Shown one piece after another: positions 15,886-25,478 of a stretch of DNA of 39,207 nt (positions are counted from its first letter, which is position 1; each line of letters opens with the position of its first letter). The DNA comes from Natronolimnohabitans sp. A-GB9 (lineage in GTDB: Archaea; Halobacteriota; Halobacteria; Halobacteriales; Natrialbaceae). A model generated the notes under the pieces. It was given only the letters and a program-made list of their open reading frames with translations, did no database searches and was not told the origin of the DNA. Both the position numbers and the translations under genes were made by a program. Location of the stretch: NCBI RefSeq assembly GCF_030848565.1, contig NZ_JAVDDV010000025.1, positions 1 through 39,207 of the forward strand. Direction: 5' to 3'.

Positions 15886-15902
15886 GTTCGAATATGTCGA
15901 AC
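15886..15902. promoter_or_regulatory. IclR operator-like palindrome 1
   Basis: gttcgaatatgtcgaac, 17 bases with GTTC/GAAC ends, about 50 bases upstream of the etfB box A. This is a position from which a bound regulator could activate etfBA. A related sequence, gtgaatattcgcac, lies at 15852-15865. Confidence 0.55.
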
Positions 15903-15977
15903 GAAGCTAGAGAGACCTACGGGCAATCCATGCGACACTTGGACCCGATGAATAGTGTGAACGCAATCTCTCATTCT

Positions 15978-15994
15978 GTTCAAGTATCCGGAAC
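15978..15994. promoter_or_regulatory. IclR operator-like palindrome 2
   Basis: gttcaagtatccggaac, the same 17-base pattern, about mid-way in the etfB-iclR intergenic region. It begins 38 bases before palindrome 3. Confidence 0.55.
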
Positions 15995-16015
15995 GGAAAT
16001 GGTTCGATCGTCTAA

Positions 16016-16032
16016 GTTCGAATATCCGGAAC
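16016..16032. promoter_or_regulatory. IclR operator-like palindrome 3, abutting box A
   Basis: gttcgaatatccggaac immediately precedes the box A of the third iclR gene (16034-16041), so it covers the TFB-recognition element. Binding here would be expected to block that promoter, i.e. autoregulation. Confidence 0.6.
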
Positions 16033-16033
16033 G

Positions 16034-16041
16034 CTTAATAA
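16034..16041 (+). promoter_or_regulatory. box A promoter of third iclR gene
   Basis: cttaataa, centred 27 bases before the ATG at 16064 and directly after palindrome 3. Confidence 0.6.
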
Positions 16042-16063
16042 GTTGGCAGGAAGCCTAACAGTC

Positions 16064-16831
16064 ATGGAAGATAATCGCAGTCAAAACCGTGTCACGACTA
16101 CCGAAACAACCTTCAAAATAATTGAACTGCTGAAAGAACAAGATGGTAGTTGTCTATCCGAGATTGCTGCAGAACTTGATCTTGCAAAGAGTACTGTCCA
16201 CCGTCATCTCTCGACGCTCAAAGATCTTGAATACGTTATTCAAGAGGGTGACGTATACCGAACAGGACTTCGCTTCCTCGCTATCGGAGAGCAGACACGG
16301 ACGCGCCGTAGTGAATATCAACTAGCTCAGGAAAAGGTCACTGCTCTCGCCTCAGAGACCGAGGAAAGGGCGCAGTTTATAACAGAGGAATACGGTAGAG
16401 GTGTTTATATTTTCAGGGAAATAGGCGAACATGCTGTTCAGACTGATTCCGAAATTGGGAAGCGAATCCCAATTCACGCAACGGCCGCCGGTAAGGCGAT
16501 TCTCGCAAGCCTATCAGATAATCGTGTCAATGAAATTCTTGAGCAACGCGGACTCCCATCACTGACTAAACACACAATAACTGATAAAAGCGGACTTTTG
16601 GAAGAACTCGACGAGATTCGAGAACGAGGATACAGTATTAACGATCAAGAAAACACAAATGGTCTTCGTGCGATCGGTGTGCCTGTTGAGTATGAAAATG
16701 GAGAACCGCTTGGCGCCCTGAGTGTGTCGGGACCGACGCACCGATTCCAAGGAACGCTCTTCGAACAAACACTACCGAATCTTCTACTTGGGACTGCAAA
16801 CGAACTCGAGCTCAATATCCAATACCTATAA
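16064..16831 (+). CDS. IclR-family transcriptional regulator (third)
   Basis: A regulator of 255 residues, divergent from etfBA. The winged HTH occupies about residues 10-62 (IAAELDLAKSTVHRHLSTLK) and the effector domain 80-250 (ATAAGKAILASLSDNR, PLGALSVSGPTHR). The start at 16064 agrees with the box A. Three 17-bp palindromes upstream are its most likely binding sites, one of them placed for autorepression. By position it should control etfBA, and possibly the acyl-CoA genes further on, since a decayed paralogue at 28601 has a similar site. The inducer is unknown; an organic acid or CoA-pathway intermediate is a reasonable guess. Confidence 0.92.
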   Translation: MEDNRSQNRVTTTETTFKIIELLKEQDGSCLSEIAAELDLAKSTVHRHLSTLKDLEYVIQEGDVYRTGLRFLAIGEQTRTRRSEYQLAQEKVTALASETEERAQFITEEYGRGVYIFREIGEHAVQTDSEIGKRIPIHATAAGKAILASLSDNRVNEILEQRGLPSLTKHTITDKSGLLEELDEIRERGYSINDQENTNGLRAIGVPVEYENGEPLGALSVSGPTHRFQGTLFEQTLPNLLLGTANELELNIQYL

Positions 16832-17895
16832 TAATTCAGTTAGAAATATTCGGAACATTTCCTTACAAAAGTACCTATGTAAAATCTTGATTGGCCTGGC
16901 CGTGGTCGGTCAGATATTACGCTAAATCGAATCAAAAAGAGGACCGTAGATACCGCTAAAACAGATATGACTACTATAGAAGAGGTCTGGTGGCTGCAAA
17001 CGAAATAAGGAACTATTCCGCATATTCGAACTATTGGATCTCAGCTTTCCATGCAGTCGTACTGATCTTTCGATCCACAGTAGTTGTCTCAAGAGGCAGC
17101 TTATCGGTAAATTCAGAAAATCGCTCGGTCAACAACCGAGTGTACCTGAATAATAAAGCCGGACTGACCCCCGACGTTCCTCGCGCAGAGGTTTGGTCGC
17201 CGCGAACAACCGTCTGTCGACGCTTCCGCCGGGTGCCAGCGTCGGGTAGCGCCCGTCGATGCGATGTAGTCCCGTGACCAGTTCGGGATGGCAGGGTTCC
17301 GTAGACGAGACGTGCACGTCCGACCATCGGACATCCACTCATTTATGAGTCGTAATAGCGTATGAATCCTCGGGTTGGAAAGTCGGTGACTGCATACCTC
17401 GGGCGTGCGTTCAAGTAGCGCGGGAACGGAAGGTCCCGCAGACCACGCGAACAGGCGCGCAGCGACCGTGAGCAGACATCGGAGTGCTGAATGTAAACGG
17501 TGAGTTAAATAACCTGCCGGAGTTTTGCCTAGAACGAGAGGCCACTCTGAATCCCACTGCGTTACGGTTGGTAGCTCGATGGGGACCAAGTACTTCCTCG
17601 CAACTCGAACTGTAAGGGAGTTCTTCGATCGTATACCTCCGGTAGATCAAGCAACCTTCGTTACTGGTGATCAAACTCCGCTCGGACTCTAACTGGAATA
17701 TTCTCCTGCTTTTTGAGCCCGTGCGTTATTATTACCCCATTCGATCACCCATAGAAGAGCATCATCGGTTCTTCCTCAATTGAGATGCGTACTGATGGTA
17801 CATTGGGCTTCAACAAAGTACGTCCGCCGAGTGACCGTCGGTTTCCGCCGTTAGTGTAATTGATGGGTTCTAAACCAGTTTGAGGTGACGGCCGG
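16832..17895. other. 1-kb gene-poor region
   Basis: No convincing gene. The first part is A/T-rich and has partial operator-like pieces (aatattcggaac at 16845; tattcgaac near 17024). Minus-strand frames at 17113-17589 encode Arg-, Ser- and Thr-rich, non-acidic products and lack family motifs. They may be shadows or remnants of a mobile element. A small hairpin (gtccga-cca-tcggac) lies near 17319-17333. Confidence 0.4.
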
Positions 17896-20082
17896 CTACT
17901 TCTGCCGACTGTTGATTCTGGCAACTACGTTCTGGATCCTCTCGAGTGGCGACGATTTACCGACAGCTGCCTGAGTGAGATAGAGGAATGTTCCGAGCGC
18001 GAGTGCTGCGAACTGGACGGTTAGCATCTCATGGACCATCACGATGACACCGACACCGAAGAACAGTGCACGCAGTCCCAGCGTAGGCCACGTGTCAAGA
18101 TCGAACCGGTAATTGAGGCCGTGAATGATAAGCAGTGCGCCCGCAAGAATGATCGCGGTGGTGAGAAACAGACTGGCATCGACATCACCCCCGTGGTTGA
18201 CGATTTCGGGGTGGTAGATGAACGAGAAGGGTAAGACGAAAAGTGGAGCCGAGATTTTGATGGACTCGAGACAGCTCCTCCAAAAGTTTGAACCGGCGAT
18301 ACCGGTCGTTACGGCTACACACGTGGCGATCGGCGGTGTAAGCCCGGCCAGTATTGCGGCGTAGAACACGAAGAAGTGGCCGGCGAACTCCGGCAGGAAG
18401 AACGACTCAATCAACGTCGGTGCGATCAGCATTGCGACGATCGTGTATGCAGCGGTCGTCGGCATACCGAGGCCTAGAAGGATACAGATGACCATTGCCA
18501 TGACTGCGGCCACGATCAATACACCCCCCGAGAGATCCATCAGCGTCAGCGAGAGCGCTGTCGGCACTCCTGTCGCCATCAGGATGTCGACGACACCGTT
18601 AATCGCCGCAAGGATGATTGCGACCGGTGCGAGGACCACGACTCCTTCGCGGAAGCCGTTGACCGTCTGCTTGACTCCGCCGACGAACGTCCAGAACGTA
18701 AGCCGTAGATTCGAGCTGTCGTAGCCCTTCTGGAGCGTCGGAATGGTGACTCCGAGAACGGCCATACTGACGACCGTCCAGAACGCCGACGTACCGATGG
18801 TGTACTGGAGCACACCTAATAAGTACACCAGGAGAATCAACGGGATACCGAACTTGATTCCTTCAAGGACCAGTTCGAACCGCCCGAGCTTTTTGTCGAA
18901 GAGTTCGTCCATATCGGGCTCTTCAATCTGCTGTGCGGCCGCGTAATGTACAGCGACGAGGATGATGATCATCAGGATTGCCGCAGGGATGAGGCCGGCG
19001 ACGAGGACATCGACGTAGGATGCGCCGCCGATGAGGAAAGCCATGACGAACGCGCCTGCCCCCATCACTGGTGGGAGAACCTGACCGGAGGTCGACGCGA
19101 CTGCTTCGATTCCACCGGCTGTTGCAGGTTTGACCCCGCTTCGCTTCATCATCGGAATGGTGAACGAACCGGTCATACCCGCGTTAGCGGTCTGGCTCCC
19201 GTTGACAGAACCAATGACTGCACTTGCGATGACGGCGGTCTGTGCGACACCGGAGTCGAGATACTTCCCGGATCGCGTTGCACCCCGGAGGATGAGGTCG
19301 AACGCCCCGTAGGCCTTCAACATCCCCGCATAGAGGAGGAACAGCGCGATCCATGCGGCAGTTAGCTGTGTTAGGAACCCGAAGAATCCGTCCACCGTCA
19401 TCACGAGGATGCGAAGTAACCGTTCGAACCCAATCCCACTATGACCGAGCGTTCCGGGAACCAGGTACCCGAAGTATCCGTATGCAATCCCGCCGAGCAG
19501 GACAGTCAGGAACGTGATACCGAATGCTCGCCACGTGATGTAAATCATCACCACGGTAAACAGTATTGCGAGGAATAACTCGGGCTGTGTGATAAAGCCA
19601 CGCTGCGTGAGATCGAGCGCGTTGACGTAGACGTACGTGGCCGTCGGAACCGTTATCGCGATGACGACGACCAATACACTGGTATTGGCGACGTGTTCCC
19701 GTGAGAACAGCGACTTGATGTCAGTAAGGATGTACCGGTTCCCACCATCGACCCGCTTGATCATCTCATGGAGCACATACAGCACGATTATGCCACCTAG
19801 GAAACCCGCCCCGAACTGGGAGCGGGGTGGTGCGGAACCGGTGATCGCGTTCTGGAGAAACGCCATCCACATGATGTAAAACCAGAAGAAAATAGAGAGG
19901 AGAGCAAGAAGATTCCAAAGAGTTGCTTTTTGTTTGAGGTTATCCTTCGAAAGTCGTTCTTTGAGGACCGTCCCGATGGGACGAGTCGCTAGCTCTTCGT
20001 CTACGTTTGTGACGTCCGACTCGCCGTCCATTATGTCGCCCGAGTCGTTGGTATCAGTATCTTTTGATTCTTCGTTGTCCAT
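17896..20082 (-). CDS. TRAP transporter fused permease (TAXI type)
   Basis: The membrane component of a tripartite ATP-independent periplasmic transporter, with the small (DctQ) and large (DctM) permeases fused, as is usual with TAXI binding proteins. At 728 residues it has many hydrophobic segments after a hydrophilic, acidic N-terminal tail of about 60 residues. Diagnostic DctM motifs are present: GSVNGSQTANAGMTGSFTIP, MMKRSGVKPATAGGIEAVAS, TSGQVLPPVMGAGAFVMA and GLGMPTTAAYTIVAML. It drives Na+- or H+-coupled uptake of organic acids. It is encoded 77 bases downstream of its binding protein, so the pair is probably an operon. The substrate cannot be read from sequence. Confidence 0.95.
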   Translation of the reverse strand: MDNEESKDTDTNDSGDIMDGESDVTNVDEELATRPIGTVLKERLSKDNLKQKATLWNLLALLSIFFWFYIMWMAFLQNAITGSAPPRSQFGAGFLGGIIVLYVLHEMIKRVDGGNRYILTDIKSLFSREHVANTSVLVVVIAITVPTATYVYVNALDLTQRGFITQPELFLAILFTVVMIYITWRAFGITFLTVLLGGIAYGYFGYLVPGTLGHSGIGFERLLRILVMTVDGFFGFLTQLTAAWIALFLLYAGMLKAYGAFDLILRGATRSGKYLDSGVAQTAVIASAVIGSVNGSQTANAGMTGSFTIPMMKRSGVKPATAGGIEAVASTSGQVLPPVMGAGAFVMAFLIGGASYVDVLVAGLIPAAILMIIILVAVHYAAAQQIEEPDMDELFDKKLGRFELVLEGIKFGIPLILLVYLLGVLQYTIGTSAFWTVVSMAVLGVTIPTLQKGYDSSNLRLTFWTFVGGVKQTVNGFREGVVVLAPVAIILAAINGVVDILMATGVPTALSLTLMDLSGGVLIVAAVMAMVICILLGLGMPTTAAYTIVAMLIAPTLIESFFLPEFAGHFFVFYAAILAGLTPPIATCVAVTTGIAGSNFWRSCLESIKISAPLFVLPFSFIYHPEIVNHGGDVDASLFLTTAIILAGALLIIHGLNYRFDLDTWPTLGLRALFFGVGVIVMVHEMLTVQFAALALGTFLYLTQAAVGKSSPLERIQNVVARINSRQK

Positions 20083-20159
20083 ATTCAGTGATCAGTACTA
20101 TCTATGGTGATGGATATTTTACTATTTACTATCAATACATAAGAGATCGACATTCTGTT

Positions 20160-21215
20160 TTACTCTACATCAGCTTCGCCTTCTTCCCAGCTGTCGTCCC
20201 AGACTTCATGTTCCTGAAAGAACTCGACCATTCCCGGATGGACTGAGACATCCTCCATGATCGGTTCGGCCATCACTTCGACATCGTCGTAATCCAGCGT
20301 CGTTTGATCCGATTCGCGGAGGGTGTCAGGGTGCTCGTGGGCGATCCGTGCCATCTCGTAGACTGCATCGGGGTGGACATCGGGTCCGAACGCCCACTGG
20401 CCTTGCAGTGCCCAGAAGTCGACCCCGTCGAGGCCGAGTTCACCAGTGATGTCCTGCTCGTAGCCGTACGGTTCTTGTTGGACGTGGGCCGCACCGTCCA
20501 TCGACTCGATCGTCTCGACGAACTGATCGTCGGTCTCGATAGCGTACAGGTCACCACTACTCCGTGTGTCGACCTCCCCACACCAGCTGGCGAGTTCGAC
20601 GCCGTTCGAACCATAGAGAACGAGTGCGTCGACGCGGTCCTCTTCGACTGCACCGGCGATATCGTCGCTATCTTCGTTGTTGATACTGTTTGCGTCCCAG
20701 ATACCATCCTCTCGGAGTAACTGTTCAGTGAGCAGTCGGGTGCCGAATCCGGGTTCGATCGGGTAGATGGTGTAGCCTCCGTCGCGGAGGTCGGCCGTCG
20801 ACTCGATTCCCGAACCGTCGAGTGCAACCCAGTGCATCTCGAGGCTGGCGAAGAGAAACCCCTGCATCGGCATATCGTCGACGGGGTCGTCAGCGAACGT
20901 CTCTTCTTCGTTGATCGCTGCCTGCCAGGAGTTGTTGTCGACGCCGATCGTGCTGAACTCGCCCTCGTCGAATTCGTACATATTGGCAGTCCAGCCTTCG
21001 CTCTCCTGGACGTCGATGGCCAACTCGTCGCTGTGCTCGGACGCTGCGCGGGCGAGTGCCTGTCCTGCTGCCTGTGTCGCGCTCCCAGTTGACGTTCCAG
21101 CGATCGTGATCGTATGTTCACTGCTGCCACCGAGACAGCCGGCGACGCCGACAACACCCACTGCTGCTGCACCGTTCAGGAAATTCCGTCTACCCTGTGG
21201 TTCATTAACAGCCAT
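20160..21215 (-). CDS. TAXI-family TRAP solute-binding lipoprotein
   Basis: The extracellular substrate-binding subunit for the adjacent TRAP permease. The N-terminus has a Tat motif (GRRNFLNGAAAVG) and an archaeal lipobox (VAGCLGG, Cys near residue 27), so it is exported folded and lipid-anchored. The mature part shows the TAXI start TITIAGTSTGSATQAAGQAL and a segment TIYPIEPGFGTRLL. At 351 residues the length is typical. The start is supported by a box A 28 bases upstream. A decayed paralogue, missing its middle and signal, lies at 22955-23505 beyond the MFS gene. Confidence 0.93.
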   Translation of the reverse strand: MAVNEPQGRRNFLNGAAAVGVVGVAGCLGGSSEHTITIAGTSTGSATQAAGQALARAASEHSDELAIDVQESEGWTANMYEFDEGEFSTIGVDNNSWQAAINEEETFADDPVDDMPMQGFLFASLEMHWVALDGSGIESTADLRDGGYTIYPIEPGFGTRLLTEQLLREDGIWDANSINNEDSDDIAGAVEEDRVDALVLYGSNGVELASWCGEVDTRSSGDLYAIETDDQFVETIESMDGAAHVQQEPYGYEQDITGELGLDGVDFWALQGQWAFGPDVHPDAVYEMARIAHEHPDTLRESDQTTLDYDDVEVMAEPIMEDVSVHPGMVEFFQEHEVWDDSWEEGEADVE

Positions 21216-21238
21216 GTGTCAACCGATACTCATCAACG

Positions 21239-21247
21239 ATATAAAAA
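21239..21247 (-). promoter_or_regulatory. box A promoter of TAXI-TRAP operon
   Basis: Minus-strand tttttatat, centred about 28 bases before the binding-protein ATG. Confidence 0.55.
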
Positions 21248-21343
21248 GCTATTGTAATTCATTATATATTATATTCTGTGTATTATTCCCGAAAAGTTGG
21301 GGGAATCACCAGACTGCGACGACTTCCTCTGGCAACTAGAGAA

Positions 21344-21600
21344 TTGAAGCGGGAACGTCGGATGTTCATGCTCACATGTCCGCTTTACTAGGACGATGGT
21401 GGCGGTGGCTACGGTTTCTGGTGATAATCGAGACGAACCCGCCGCCACACTTCGGGACGACGACTCTGTGGGTGTTTCGCTGCATTGTCCGTGAATATAC
21501 TTGGAGAAATCCGTGAAACGCCGTGTTAATACGTCTCTACACTCGAGTAATCCGCCTTCGCAAAAATCACACCGCATGGTCGAACAGATGTTACTAATAC
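21344..21600 (+). mobile_element. remnant of an IS5-like transposase (left end)
   Basis: It begins with ttgaagcgggaa and gttcatg like the copy at 30960. Downstream, broken frames still read pieces typical of this halophile transposase N-terminus (a Gly-rich stretch, then SLHC and IYLEKS separated by a stop). Frameshifts and stops throughout; not functional. The rest of the element is missing. Confidence 0.55.
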
Positions 21601-21628
21601 CGGTAAATATAGGAGTTTACCCCCGGCT

Positions 21629-21637
21629 CTTAATTTA
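21629..21637 (+). promoter_or_regulatory. box A promoter of MFS gene
   Basis: cttaattta, centred 27 bases before the ATG at 21660. Confidence 0.5.
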
Positions 21638-21659
21638 GAAGAGTGTAATATATCGTAAA

Positions 21660-22913
21660 ATGGACGATTCGGACCGGCAGATCGTACTGTTCACGTCGGC
21701 GGCTCATGGGCTTGTTCACACCTACGAGCTGTCGATTCCAATCCTGATGACCGTCTGGCTGACAGAGTTTTCGACCACGGCAGCGACGCTCGGACTGATT
21801 GTTACCGTCGGCTATGGACTGTTCGGGGTTGGTGCGCTTCCCGCAGGCGTTCTGGTCGACCAGTACGGCTCGAAACCACTGATTCTCATGTGTCTCGCGG
21901 GGATGGCGGCTTCGTTCGTTCTGGTCGGACTTTCAGGCTCGATACTTATCTTGGGTGCTGCTATCGCTTTCTGGGGGATTACGGCAAGCGTCTACCATCC
22001 TGCTGGCCTCGCGCTGCTATCGACTCGAGTCAAGCGCACGGGGACCGCGCTTGGCTATCACGGGATCGGCGGCAACCTCGGGATCGCAATCGGGCCGCTC
22101 GTGACCGCGTTGCTGTTGCTCTGGTTCGACTGGCGCGTCGTCTCGATACTACTTGCCGCGCCAGCGATTGTGGTTCTCGTCCTCGGGATATTCGTCAAGG
22201 TGGCACCGAAAGACGTCAAGACGTCCGCGACGACCGACGGCGGTCCAGAAGGAGCTAACGACACGAAGGGGCAGGTTTCGCTGGAGAGTTTCGTCGCGGA
22301 TACACACAAACTGGTGACAGTCACGTTCGGACTTGTTTTGTTTGTAGTGATGATGAGCGGTCTCTACTACAGAGCGTTCCTTACGTTCCTGCCGGACCTG
22401 CTGAGCGATTTCCTCGCCGGGATGGTCGATATCGAATTGGTCGATCCCGACAGCCCCTACGCCGAGGAGTTCGATCTTGCACGGTATTTCTACGTCACGA
22501 TCTTGATCTTCGGCGTCTTCGGCCAATATCTGGGTGGCCACCTAGCCGATCGGATCCCAATTGAGCGGGCGCTCGTTTACGTGCTCGTGACGCTGACAAT
22601 ACTGACCATTCTATTCGGTCCCGCGACCGCGACGATGCCTGGGTTCGTCGTCATCTCGCTGTTGCTCGGCGTCGTGCTCTTTACGATCCAGCCGCTCCAG
22701 CAGGCTGCGGTCGCGAAACACACCTCGCCAGGAACGCGCGGAATCTCTTTTGGTTATACGTTCCTCGTCATTTTCGGGATCGGTGCGTTTGGGGCTGCCC
22801 TCACCGGAACGGTGCTCACGGCCGCTGGAGTTCGAGAACTGTTTCTCGTCCTCGGTGCGATCGCTGCAATCGGTGCGGCGATTGCGTTCATCCTCCATCG
22901 CGTCGGACATTGA
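21660..22913 (+). CDS. MFS transporter
   Basis: A membrane permease of the major facilitator superfamily, 417 residues, with about 12 hydrophobic segments and a hydrophilic central loop near residues 180-215 between the two six-helix halves. The N-terminal half shows HGLVHTYELSIPILMTVWL and the MFS loop motif GVLVDQYGSKPLI between helices 2 and 3. The overall pattern resembles the fosmidomycin-resistance/exporter-like branch, but the substrate is unknown. It is flanked by an intact TAXI binding-protein gene and a decayed copy of one, so it sits between halves of a duplicated uptake region; import or export of the same acids is possible. It starts 27 bases after its box A. Confidence 0.9.
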   Translation: MDDSDRQIVLFTSAAHGLVHTYELSIPILMTVWLTEFSTTAATLGLIVTVGYGLFGVGALPAGVLVDQYGSKPLILMCLAGMAASFVLVGLSGSILILGAAIAFWGITASVYHPAGLALLSTRVKRTGTALGYHGIGGNLGIAIGPLVTALLLLWFDWRVVSILLAAPAIVVLVLGIFVKVAPKDVKTSATTDGGPEGANDTKGQVSLESFVADTHKLVTVTFGLVLFVVMMSGLYYRAFLTFLPDLLSDFLAGMVDIELVDPDSPYAEEFDLARYFYVTILIFGVFGQYLGGHLADRIPIERALVYVLVTLTILTILFGPATATMPGFVVISLLLGVVLFTIQPLQQAAVAKHTSPGTRGISFGYTFLVIFGIGAFGAALTGTVLTAAGVRELFLVLGAIAAIGAAIAFILHRVGH

Positions 22914-22954
22914 GAAGGGGAGTCCTTCGAGTACCGGAGACTGTGACTCGGCTG

Positions 22955-23505
22955 GGAATTGGGTCGTACGGTCCTTGCTTGTACCCCTTCGACTTCCCAG
23001 TCGTCCCAGCCATCGTAGTCCTGATAGAACCCGGCTATTTTTGGATGGACCGGGCTTCGTAATCAATGAGATCATTACTCACTGACCGTCGTAGTTGAGC
23101 GTCGTCAGATCGAAATCACGCATCGTATCATGGTATTCGCGAGCGACCTGTCCCATCCCGTAGACTGTATCAAGGTAAATCGGATCCGGACGCCTACCGG
23201 TCCGACAGTGTCCAGCGGTCGATCTCGTCAAGGACAGACCAGTGTATCTCGAGGCTGGCAAGGAGGAACCCCTGCATCGGCATGTCGTCGACGGGGTCAC
23301 CGGCGAACGTCTCTTCTTCGATAATCGCCGCTTGCCAGGAATTATCGTCGACGCGATCGTACTGATCTCGTTTTCGTCGAATTCGTACGTGCTGGCGGTC
23401 CAGACTTCGATCCGCTGGACATCGGTTGCCAACTCGCCGTTGTGTTCGGACGTTACACAGGCGAGCGCCTGCCCCTTGCCTGCGCGCTTCTACTCCGGAA
23501 GCTGA
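22955..23505 (-). pseudogene. decayed TAXI TRAP solute-binding protein gene
   Basis: A broken copy of the TAXI gene at 20160-21215, same strand. The N-terminal half is readable in pieces, e.g. NSWQAAIIEEETFAGDPVDD and MPMQGFLLASLEIHW, matching the intact protein nearly residue for residue. It then jumps to the C-terminal part (TVYGMGQVAREYHDTMRDFD, LTTLNYD, then remnants of the terminal WDDW segment). The signal peptide and the middle third are missing, and there are several frame changes and stops. Not functional. It shows that two TAXI systems, or a tandem duplication, once flanked the MFS gene. Confidence 0.85.
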
Positions 23506-23679
23506 TCTTAGACAGCGCTCTCTGGCCGTAGAACGCCCCTACGTAGTCCGCGGACACATAGCGAAGCATCCACAACGTCGGCGAATACGATACCAGCTTT
23601 CAGGTGGCAAAATCATCTCGGCCACCCACACGCTTATAGCCACCGTCACGACTGTCCCAGTGAAATACCAGAACCAAGA

Positions 23680-23688
23680 TTTATTAAA
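23680..23688 (+). promoter_or_regulatory. box A promoter of first acyl-CoA dehydrogenase gene
   Basis: tttattaaa, centred 27 bases before the ATG at 23711; it decides that start over an upstream in-frame extension through TAXI pseudogene DNA. Confidence 0.6.
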
Positions 23689-23710
23689 CTCTAGTGAGAA
23701 GAACTACCGC

Positions 23711-24871
23711 ATGAGCCAGATTTCCGACACAATACTGTCGTCTGAGCACAAAATGCTGCGAGATGAAACGAAACGATTCGTTGAGAACGAAGTGCTACCA
23801 GAGGCGAGCGAGCGCGACTCCAACAAAGAACCAATGTCAAATGAGCTTGTCAACCAACTCGCTGATATGGGTTACTTTGGAATACTCATTGATGAGGAGT
23901 ATGGAGGTCTCGGGATGGACTTGAAGTCATACGCCGTAATTGCTGAAGAACTCTCTCGCGGGTGGCTCAGCGTTGGCAGTATTATTGCCCGGGGTCAAGG
24001 TCTCCCAGGGGCAACTGACGAACAAAAAGAGAAATATCTTCCCAAGATCGCATCTGGGGAGAAACTCAAGAGTATCGCAATTAGTGAGCCAAACGCAGGA
24101 AGCGATGTTGCAAACATGCAGACCCGTGCCGAACGGGACGGTGATGAGTACGTTCTCAACGGGCAGAAAACGTGGATAACGTTCGCAAAGGGGTCAGATT
24201 TTATTCTCACATATGCAGTAACTGACCCTGATGCGGAGCCTGCATACCGGGGAATTTCGGGGTTCATCGTCGAGAAACCGGCTGGCACATTTGATCGCGA
24301 TGGGCTTAGTGGACAAGAGATTGATAAAATTGGATACCATGGCTGGAAGACATGGGAGCTAAACTTCGACGACGTTCGCATTAGTGCTGACAAACTCGTT
24401 GGTGACCAAGAGGGTAATGGATTTTATCATATCATGGACTTCTTCGAAGAAGGACGTGTTCACACTGCTGCTCGGTCCGTTGGATTGGCCCGTGGTGCGC
24501 TTGAAGACTCGATCCAATATGCGCAGGAGCGGGCACAGTTCGGAGAATCGATCTCCGAATTCCAGGGAATTAGATTCAAATTAGCAGACATGGCAACAAA
24601 AATCGAGGCCGCACGAGCATTGACGTTGCTCGTCGCTGACGCAGTCGACTCAGATGAGAAAGCCAATGCCGAAGCTGCAATGGCAAAACTTTTTGCAAGC
24701 GACATAGCCGAGGAAGTAACCAGTGAAGGTATTCAGATTCACGGTGGTTACGGCTACACAACGGACTTCGACGTCGAACGATACTGGAGAGACGCTCGAT
24801 TGACGCGCATTTTCGAGGGGACGAACGAAATCCAAAAACGAATCATCGCCGATTCGCTGCTCCCCTCATAG
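23711..24871 (+). CDS. acyl-CoA dehydrogenase (first)
   Basis: A FAD enzyme introducing a trans-2,3 double bond into an acyl-CoA, passing electrons to ETF. At 386 residues it has all three domains: the N-terminal helical domain with GYFGILIDEEYGGLG, the FAD-binding strand region with AISEPNAGSD and GQKTWITFA, and the C-terminal helical domain with IHGGYGYTTDF and RIFEGTNEIQ. The catalytic base is Glu369 in FEGT, the usual short- and medium-chain position. Extra upstream codons from 23426 lie in pseudogene DNA and after the promoter, so are not used. The specific substrate is unknown. It may supply electrons to the etfBA product. Confidence 0.94.
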   Translation: MSQISDTILSSEHKMLRDETKRFVENEVLPEASERDSNKEPMSNELVNQLADMGYFGILIDEEYGGLGMDLKSYAVIAEELSRGWLSVGSIIARGQGLPGATDEQKEKYLPKIASGEKLKSIAISEPNAGSDVANMQTRAERDGDEYVLNGQKTWITFAKGSDFILTYAVTDPDAEPAYRGISGFIVEKPAGTFDRDGLSGQEIDKIGYHGWKTWELNFDDVRISADKLVGDQEGNGFYHIMDFFEEGRVHTAARSVGLARGALEDSIQYAQERAQFGESISEFQGIRFKLADMATKIEAARALTLLVADAVDSDEKANAEAAMAKLFASDIAEEVTSEGIQIHGGYGYTTDFDVERYWRDARLTRIFEGTNEIQKRIIADSLLPS

Positions 24872-25478
24872 TAATACGCGTTCGCCGAACCGGATTTCCG
24901 AACTCGAAGACGGTATTGACGACCGTGTTGCTTCACTGGCACAGACTGATGAAGATTCCTGACGCAAGTTCCGACTCCACAGTGCTAATCTCAGCTAATA
25001 TTAATTAGATCGTCCGGTTTGAGAACGCCAAGAAGGTCGTGAGCTACGCTTGATTTGATCGAGCTATCAGGAATTTTGACAATCGGTGACTGATGGAAGT
25101 TCGTGTTGATAGATGTTGAACGGTTGTTAGTGACTTATAGAGCTTTTCTCTACTGGTGATGGTACTTGACCGATTTCACGAAACTGTCGATACCAACTCA
25201 GTAGTTATCCGGCAGGCCGAGCAAGCACTTCGTTGTTGAGTACGAACTGTGAGAGCAGCGGTTTAACACCGAAGCTCCAGAACCAAACATTGTGTCTTTC
25301 TGAAACCTTTAGAGCAAGTTGTCTGCCGGAACGTGGGTGACTTGCAGTCCGGTCTTTGGAACCCATCGTAGTATCGGATCTCTATTTGGTGTTCGATGGT
25401 TTAATACAGGAAATGAAAGATGGATGACGAAATTTTTGAGCCGCATTTAGGAGCGGCTGGTTGAGTTACTAGCGGGCG
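24872..25478. other. intergenic region with unidentified debris
   Basis: About 600 bases without an intact gene. A short plus-strand tail at 24903-24962 (LEDGIDDRVASLAQTDEDS, stop) looks like the end of a halophile gene. The rest (25000-25400) reads only in broken pieces on the minus strand and may be transposase debris; I could not assign it. Confidence 0.35.

Noticed and set aside
17113-17589. Minus-strand frames of up to 158 codons in the 1-kb gap
   Set aside because: Arg/Ser/Thr-rich composition without domain motifs; more like GC-rich shadow frames or decayed DNA than a gene.
23426-23710. 95-codon N-terminal extension of the first acyl-CoA dehydrogenase
   Set aside because: It lies over TAXI pseudogene DNA and upstream of a good box A; the conserved protein starts at 23711.
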